DNA from: Ruminococcus sp.
GTDB taxonomy: Bacteria > Bacillota > Clostridia > Oscillospirales > Ruminococcaceae
Assembly: GCA_017542125.1 (NCBI GenBank)
Contig: JAFXXU010000035.1
Location: 25,644-89,643 of the forward strand
Length of the DNA: 64,000 bases
Direction of reading: 5' to 3'
Shown: positions 60,125 to 64,000 of the stretch, in pieces
Numbering within the stretch: the stretch's first letter is position 1
Layout of the letters: the number at the start of each line of letters is the position of its first letter
Made by a program: the position numbers and the translations under genes
Notes under the pieces: generated by a model
Seen by the model: the letters and a program-made list of their open reading frames with translations, nothing else
Told to the model about the DNA's origin: nothing
The model's database searches: none

Positions 60125-61615
60125 TTACTGCTTGTCGGCGCTCTTGTAGTACATAACCACAGGGGTCTCGAGAGCTACATTGTCATAAACGTACTTAGCG
60201 GCGTTGAGCGGCATATTGATGCAGCCGTGAGAGCCGTTGTACTTGTAGATGTTGCCGCCGAAGGCGTAGCGCCTTACGGTGTCGTGCATACCTATTCCGC
60301 AGATCGAGACGTTGTTCCAGTAGTTGCAGGTGGAATCCCAGCTCTCGCCGTCGGCGTTGGTAGCCTTCATACGGTAGTTGGTCTGCTTGTTCCATAGCTT
60401 GTAAACTCCGGGGAGGGTGGTCCTGGCCTGGGAGGTGGTCTGGCCGGAAACTATGTCGCACTCATACTTCATCTCGCCCTTCTCGTAGTACCAGAAGTGC
60501 TGGGCGGTGAGGTCGATCTCGCAGTAGGTGTCGCCGATATCGTCGTCAGCTGTCCTCGCAGAGGGCAGACCCGTGTAGGTGTAGCCGTACTGCTCATAGT
60601 AGATGGGCTTGATCTTGCCCTCGGGAATGTCGCAGTTTTCAAGCATCTCCACCAGCTTATCGCAGGTGGCGTCCTTGTAGATCCACCAGCCGTACTTCGC
60701 ATCGTCGCTGGTGGGGACGATTATATCCCCCTGGAGGGTGGCGTGGAACTTGCGCTCGGTATCGTAGGTGTCGTACTTGGCGGCAAGCTCATCGATGTAT
60801 GCCATGCATTTATCCCTGTCGGCAGTAATGGTGAGCTTGTCCTCGTCCATGGTTATCATGCTTTCGAGGCGCTCGCCTTCAAGGGTCTCCGTGGTGTAGT
60901 CAAAGTCGTATACTATGCGGAGAGAGCCCACCTTGTTGAGCTGCTCGCACTTCTGCTCCAGCTCTGCGCCGATGACCGTGGGCTTGATGTAGCAGCCCGA
61001 GTCCTCAGCCTTAACATAGAAGGAGCCCGCAGCGAACCTGGCCATAAGGTAGTCCTTAAGGACGCTCTTGTCCATATCGTCGCCCTGAACTGCCTCGTTG
61101 ACCACATAGGTGCCGTCGTCCTGCTTGACGATCTCAGCATTCTTTGTGGGAGTGCTGCCCCAATCGGCTGAGTCGATGGCAGCAGCCAGCTTGTCCTTAT
61201 CGTAGCTGGAGCTGTCGGTGAAGCTGTAATCAGCCTTGCCTGCATAGCCCATGAACCACGCGCCTGCACTCTGCCTGTCAAACAGCTCCTGGATCTTCTC
61301 CTTGGTGTCGTACTTGTAGCCTACGTCGGAGAAGGGTATCTCAACCTCGGTGCCGTCCTGCCTGATGATGACAAAGCTGCCCCCGTCCTCGGGATGCTTT
61401 AACAGATCGTATACTTCATCCACCGTCTTCTCGCTGACGTTGATGTCGTTGATGTAGGTGTTGGGCAGGAACCTGCTGCTGTATTTTACTCGCCCGATAA
61501 TGTATATCGTTACAATGACCGCGATGACGGCAGTCAGTACCGCCAGGGTGATTATCAGCGGTAAATTGGCTTTTTTCTTCTTCTTTTTCCTGCGCTTAGC
61601 TTGTGTAGCCGCCAT
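60125..61615 (-). CDS. L,D-transpeptidase (YkuD) with peptidoglycan-binding region
   Basis: Makes 3-3 cross-links in peptidoglycan outside the cell. The 496-residue protein has a very basic cytoplasmic start (KRRKKKKKK), a membrane anchor (about 18-41) and an outer region (about 55-350) like the PG_binding_4 domain often found with YkuD. The C-terminal YkuD domain runs from about 365; it has the motif GIGMHDT and the active-site YNGSHGCINMPLNAA with His463 and Cys465. AGAGGAG precedes the ATG. It is transcribed alone. Confidence 0.93.
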   Translation of the reverse strand: MAATQAKRRKKKKKKANLPLIITLAVLTAVIAVIVTIYIIGRVKYSSRFLPNTYINDINVSEKTVDEVYDLLKHPEDGGSFVIIRQDGTEVEIPFSDVGYKYDTKEKIQELFDRQSAGAWFMGYAGKADYSFTDSSSYDKDKLAAAIDSADWGSTPTKNAEIVKQDDGTYVVNEAVQGDDMDKSVLKDYLMARFAAGSFYVKAEDSGCYIKPTVIGAELEQKCEQLNKVGSLRIVYDFDYTTETLEGERLESMITMDEDKLTITADRDKCMAYIDELAAKYDTYDTERKFHATLQGDIIVPTSDDAKYGWWIYKDATCDKLVEMLENCDIPEGKIKPIYYEQYGYTYTGLPSARTADDDIGDTYCEIDLTAQHFWYYEKGEMKYECDIVSGQTTSQARTTLPGVYKLWNKQTNYRMKATNADGESWDSTCNYWNNVSICGIGMHDTVRRYAFGGNIYKYNGSHGCINMPLNAAKYVYDNVALETPVVMYYKSADKQ

Positions 61616-61679
61616 TGTCTATCTCCTCTTTTATTTGCGTTTTGAGTACAAAAAATGTCACTCTTTTGCATACATCAAT

Positions 61680-61708
61680 ATTATAACACATAGTTTACCA
61701 AAATGCAA
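61680..61708 (-). promoter_or_regulatory. Probable promoter of the L,D-transpeptidase gene
   Basis: Minus strand TTGCAT (61708-61703), 17 bp, TATAAT (61685-61680). Confidence 0.58.
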
Positions 61709-61769
61709 TAGGCAAAGCCGAGAAAAATCATCGGCAAACCCCGCAAGTATTGTTCATTTTTTAATATCC

Positions 61770-62088
61770 CCGTCTCCTTGAAGCAGGCTTTCTGCGGGGG
61801 AGATTACCCTGTGCAGAATTGATTGGGGGAAACCTTTCTGAAGAAAGGTTATCCCCCAAACCCCTTTCCATAGACTTTTAATGCTTTTTGGCGAGGGCAT
61901 ATCTCCTCATCGGCAATGATGAGAACCCGAAGTGCGGTGCTCCCCCGTGAAATGGATATGCCCTCGCCAAAAAGAGTCAAAAGTTTTAGGGAGGGGGTCT
62001 GGGTGATGACCCTTTTTCAAAAGGGTCTCCCCCAGTTAGTCCCGCAGAAGATAATCTCCCCCGCAGAAAGCCTGCACCAAGAGACAGG
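61770..62088. repeat. Large palindromic element (about 319 bp)
   Basis: The outer arms (61770-61806 and 62052-62088) are inverted repeats of 37 bp with few mismatches, sharing the core GCAGGCTTTCTGCGGGGGAG. Inner arms CTTTTTGGCGAGGGCATATC (near 61884) and its complement (near 61955) also pair. Each flank holds a smaller hairpin: AACCTTTC/GAAAGGTT and GACCCTTTT/AAAAGGGTC. There is no ORF. Part of the left arm recurs at 4590-4628, so the element belongs to a dispersed family. It ends four bases before the folC stop codon. Confidence 0.82.
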
Positions 62089-62092
62089 AATA

Positions 62093-63352
62093 TCAGAAAG
62101 CGGAGCGATCCTTGATGTAGCTGACGAGGTAGAGGGAGCCGCAGATGAGGACAGTGTCGTTGGGGTGGGCGGCTCTGAGGCTTTGGATCAGGTCGGGGAT
62201 GGGCGCATCTGACAAAACTGCGGCGCCTCCGGCGGAGCGGATGATGTCGGCGAGGGAATCTGCGGGGTAGTCCCGGTCGGAGAAGCCGCTGACAGGGTAG
62301 AACTCCGTGACGTAGGGGACGAGATTAGAGACAGCCTCTGCGGCATTTTTATCCGAGTGCATACCTATGACGGCTCTGACGGTGCTGCCGCCGAGGCCCT
62401 GCAGGAACGAGGCAAGGGCGCGGGTGCCGTCGGGATTATGGGAGCCGTCGAGGATAGTGAGGGGCGAGCGGGAGAGTATCTCCACACGCCCGAAAAGCCT
62501 GGCGCGGGCGATGCCCCGGGCGATGTCCTCCTCCGGGACGGGGAGGGCGGGGGCTGTGAGCCGCAGCGCCTCGATGACTGTCAGGGCGTTGCTGACCTGA
62601 TGCAGCCCCGCCATTGCGGTTTCATATCTTTTGCCGAGGTAGGTAAACTCACTTCCGGTAATGTCCGAGCGGGTGACGGTGCAGGCGGAAATATCAGGTA
62701 TGACCAGCTCCGAACGCTTCAAGGCGGCCTGCTCCCGGAATACCCGCAGAGCCTCCTCCGGGGCTCCCGCCGAGAGAACGCAGGGGCAGCCCTCCTTGAT
62801 GATCCCGGCCTTCTGATAGGCTATCTCCTCCAGGGTGCCGCCCAGAATGGCGGTGTGGTCGAGGCCTATGGAGCCTATCACCGAGCAGAGGGGCGCTTTT
62901 ATGACGTTGGTGCTGTCCAGCAGCCCGCCGAGCCCCGCCTCCAGTACGACCGCGTCGCAGCCCTGCCGCAGGAACCACACAAATGCCGCCGCCTGTGTGA
63001 CCTCGAACTGGGTAAGCTCATCCCTCCGGGGGAAGGCTTCCAGCACGGGCGAGAGCTCCTCCAGGAGAGCATCCAGCTCTTCTTTGTGTATATTTTCGTT
63101 GTTTATGCGTATACGGTCGTAAAATGTGATGATGTAGGGCGAGGTGAAGAGCCCCGTCCTGTACCCCGCAGAGACCAGCACCTCCGAGAGCATCTGCGCT
63201 ATGGAGCCCTTGCCGTTGGTGCCTGCGATGTGGATGAACCGCAGCCCCTCCTGGGGGGAACCGACAGCACTCAGCAGAGCCGATATGCGGGAAAGATCCC
63301 TCACAGGCTTGCCGAAGCGGGAAAAAGTCGAGATATAGCTGATCGCATCCAT
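62093..63352 (-). CDS. folC: Folylpolyglutamate synthase/dihydrofolate synthase
   Basis: Adds glutamate to folates (and possibly to dihydropteroate) with ATP. The 419-residue protein has the Mur-ligase-like P-loop HIAGTNGKGSIAQML (44-50), LFTSPYIITFYDRIRIN, VVLEAGLGGLLDSTNV, GLDHTAILGGTLEEIAYQKAGIIK and LFGRVEILSRSPLTILDGSHNP, all typical for FolC. GGAGG precedes the ATG. It has its own promoter and a leader of about 200 bases, and no other folate gene is nearby. Confidence 0.95.
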   Translation of the reverse strand: MDAISYISTFSRFGKPVRDLSRISALLSAVGSPQEGLRFIHIAGTNGKGSIAQMLSEVLVSAGYRTGLFTSPYIITFYDRIRINNENIHKEELDALLEELSPVLEAFPRRDELTQFEVTQAAAFVWFLRQGCDAVVLEAGLGGLLDSTNVIKAPLCSVIGSIGLDHTAILGGTLEEIAYQKAGIIKEGCPCVLSAGAPEEALRVFREQAALKRSELVIPDISACTVTRSDITGSEFTYLGKRYETAMAGLHQVSNALTVIEALRLTAPALPVPEEDIARGIARARLFGRVEILSRSPLTILDGSHNPDGTRALASFLQGLGGSTVRAVIGMHSDKNAAEAVSNLVPYVTEFYPVSGFSDRDYPADSLADIIRSAGGAAVLSDAPIPDLIQSLRAAHPNDTVLICGSLYLVSYIKDRSAF

Positions 63353-63594
63353 TTTTTATCCTCCCCCTCCCCCGGGGCTTTTGCATAACTCCGGTTTGGT
63401 TTGAGTCTGAATTATTACTATGCACCTGACGGAACCCTGTCAGTGAGCGGAGGCGTACCCTCGTACCTTTCTGATCTCGCTGGACTGCGGCTTTATTTTG
63501 TGCCTGTATGCATCATCCCATCCCTTCTGGGGAGGAAAGCGGGTGCAAGGATCCTGCCTCTGCTAATTATATCAGCAAATGCCCCGGTTTTCAA
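63353..63594 (-). promoter_or_regulatory. Promoter and long leader of folC
   Basis: Minus strand TTGAAA (63594-63589), 17 bp, TATAAT (63571-63566), then about 205 bases to the ATG. The leader can form a CTGAC-x8-GTCAG hairpin and GGTAC-type repeats. I could not match it to the tetrahydrofolate riboswitch. Bases 63600-63805 beyond it hold nothing I can support. Confidence 0.6.
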
Positions 63595-63805
63595 GTGCGG
63601 AGAGGGTTTCGTTAACACAATTTTAATATTTATGTGATATAATGGATAACAACTTTGTTTTGCTCGGATGTTTAAACCATAATTTCTGTGCCAAGAGAAA
63701 AACAACGCCCGATGCTGTGTGATGACCGGCAGGCTTGGAGCACGCCCTGTTTCGGGGGGCTTTCCGGTCGCCTCCCGAACTCCTTCGGACACATAGCAGA
63801 TACTT

Positions 63806-64000
63806 TTAAGGCAACACCGCACGACCCGCGGCTATCGCCTCTGCACATCATCTGCTTGCCAGCTTTCCGTCATATTACCCAAATTCTCCTTGACGTTGCG
63901 TAAAGCGAAGTGAACTTCGCTTGCAAGCCTGCGTCGAATTTAGGCAATCTGACGAAAATCTGTGCCTCAACGCCAGTTGAGGTTGCGCATACTGATGCAC
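63806..64000. repeat. MITE-like palindromic repeat, copy 2, cut by the window edge
   Basis: It starts TTAAGGCAACACCGCACGAC and then follows the reverse complement of copy 1 (4321-4500) closely for about 155 bases. It is longer than copy 1: an extra hairpin AAGCGAAG-TGAA-CTTCGCTT and a CCTCAAC-GCCA-GTTGAGG hairpin are inserted. The right terminal repeat lies outside the window. Confidence 0.85.

Noticed and set aside
62357-63388. 343-codon plus-strand frame opposite folC
   Set aside because: Low-complexity antisense translation; folC signatures are clear on the minus strand.
63353-63560. Tetrahydrofolate riboswitch ahead of folC
   Set aside because: Searched by eye for the GGAGAGTAGA-type start and its pairing partner; neither is present.
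1-64000. CRISPR array, rRNA operon or prophage
   Set aside because: No regularly spaced short repeats, no rRNA-like stretch and no phage structural genes were seen. The only mobile-element traces are the repeats and the recombinase fragment listed above.

Overview
The window looks like chromosomal DNA of a gut or rumen Clostridia species, most likely a Ruminococcus-type member of the Oscillospiraceae. Evidence seen in the sequence: a secreted protein ending in a type I dockerin, a CotH-family lipoprotein, DHHW/AlgX-type surface proteins, a ProRS without the inserted editing domain, an asparagine T-box, and many near-perfect sigma-A promoters (TTGACA, 17-bp spacer, TATAAT). Genus assignment is inference.

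Layout. 1-2.6 kb: purine-salvage phosphoribosyltransferases and glycerol kinase. 2.6-12.4 kb: Na+/solute symporter, a MITE-like palindromic repeat, a small membrane protein overlapping proS, CotH lipoprotein, a MutS-type ATPase, an AlgX/DHHW-type exported protein and a YunG-like protein. 12.5-35.3 kb: a large cell-surface locus. 35.4-39.5 kb: an asparagine operon (asnS, CPBP membrane protein, GNAT, asnA) under a T-box. 39.8-45 kb: histidine kinase, gap, an XRE-controlled lipoprotein/membrane pair, and a signal-peptidase-like protein without an obvious catalytic His. 45.1-49.4 kb: tRNA-Thr, two tRNA remnants, direct repeats, two zinc-ribbon membrane proteins and a truncated serine recombinase, which together look like the footprint of an integrated element. 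49.7-57 kb: dockerin protein, phosphoesterase, a ParB/BMP-like protein, a MATE-HATPase fusion with a STAS partner, and a DHHW lipoprotein. 57.2-64 kb: copper operon (copA with N- and C-terminal metal-binding domains, then csoR), L,D-transpeptidase, a second palindromic element, folC, and a second copy of the MITE-like repeat at the right edge.

The centrepiece is 12.5-35.3 kb. On the minus strand are a putative major TasA/CalY-like fibre subunit with a SipW-type signal (A-W-F motif), then an operon of three signal-anchored proteins and a 3,333-residue GLUG-repeat adhesin. Divergently, on the plus strand, are a degenerate EAL protein, a membrane-anchored paralogue of the fibre subunit, a SipW-type signal peptidase, a membrane-anchored McrB-like AAA+ ATPase, a 986-aa protein joining a DUF2357-like domain, a long coiled coil and a second SipW-type peptidase through an A10 tract, and two small accessory proteins. 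I infer one system that processes, exports and assembles an extracellular fibre and a giant adhesin. The coupling of an AAA+/DUF2357 pair to SipW peptidases is its unusual part. The minus-strand half is visibly more AT-rich than its surroundings, suggesting a different origin or strong diversification.

All calls are from reading the sequence; no database search was run.
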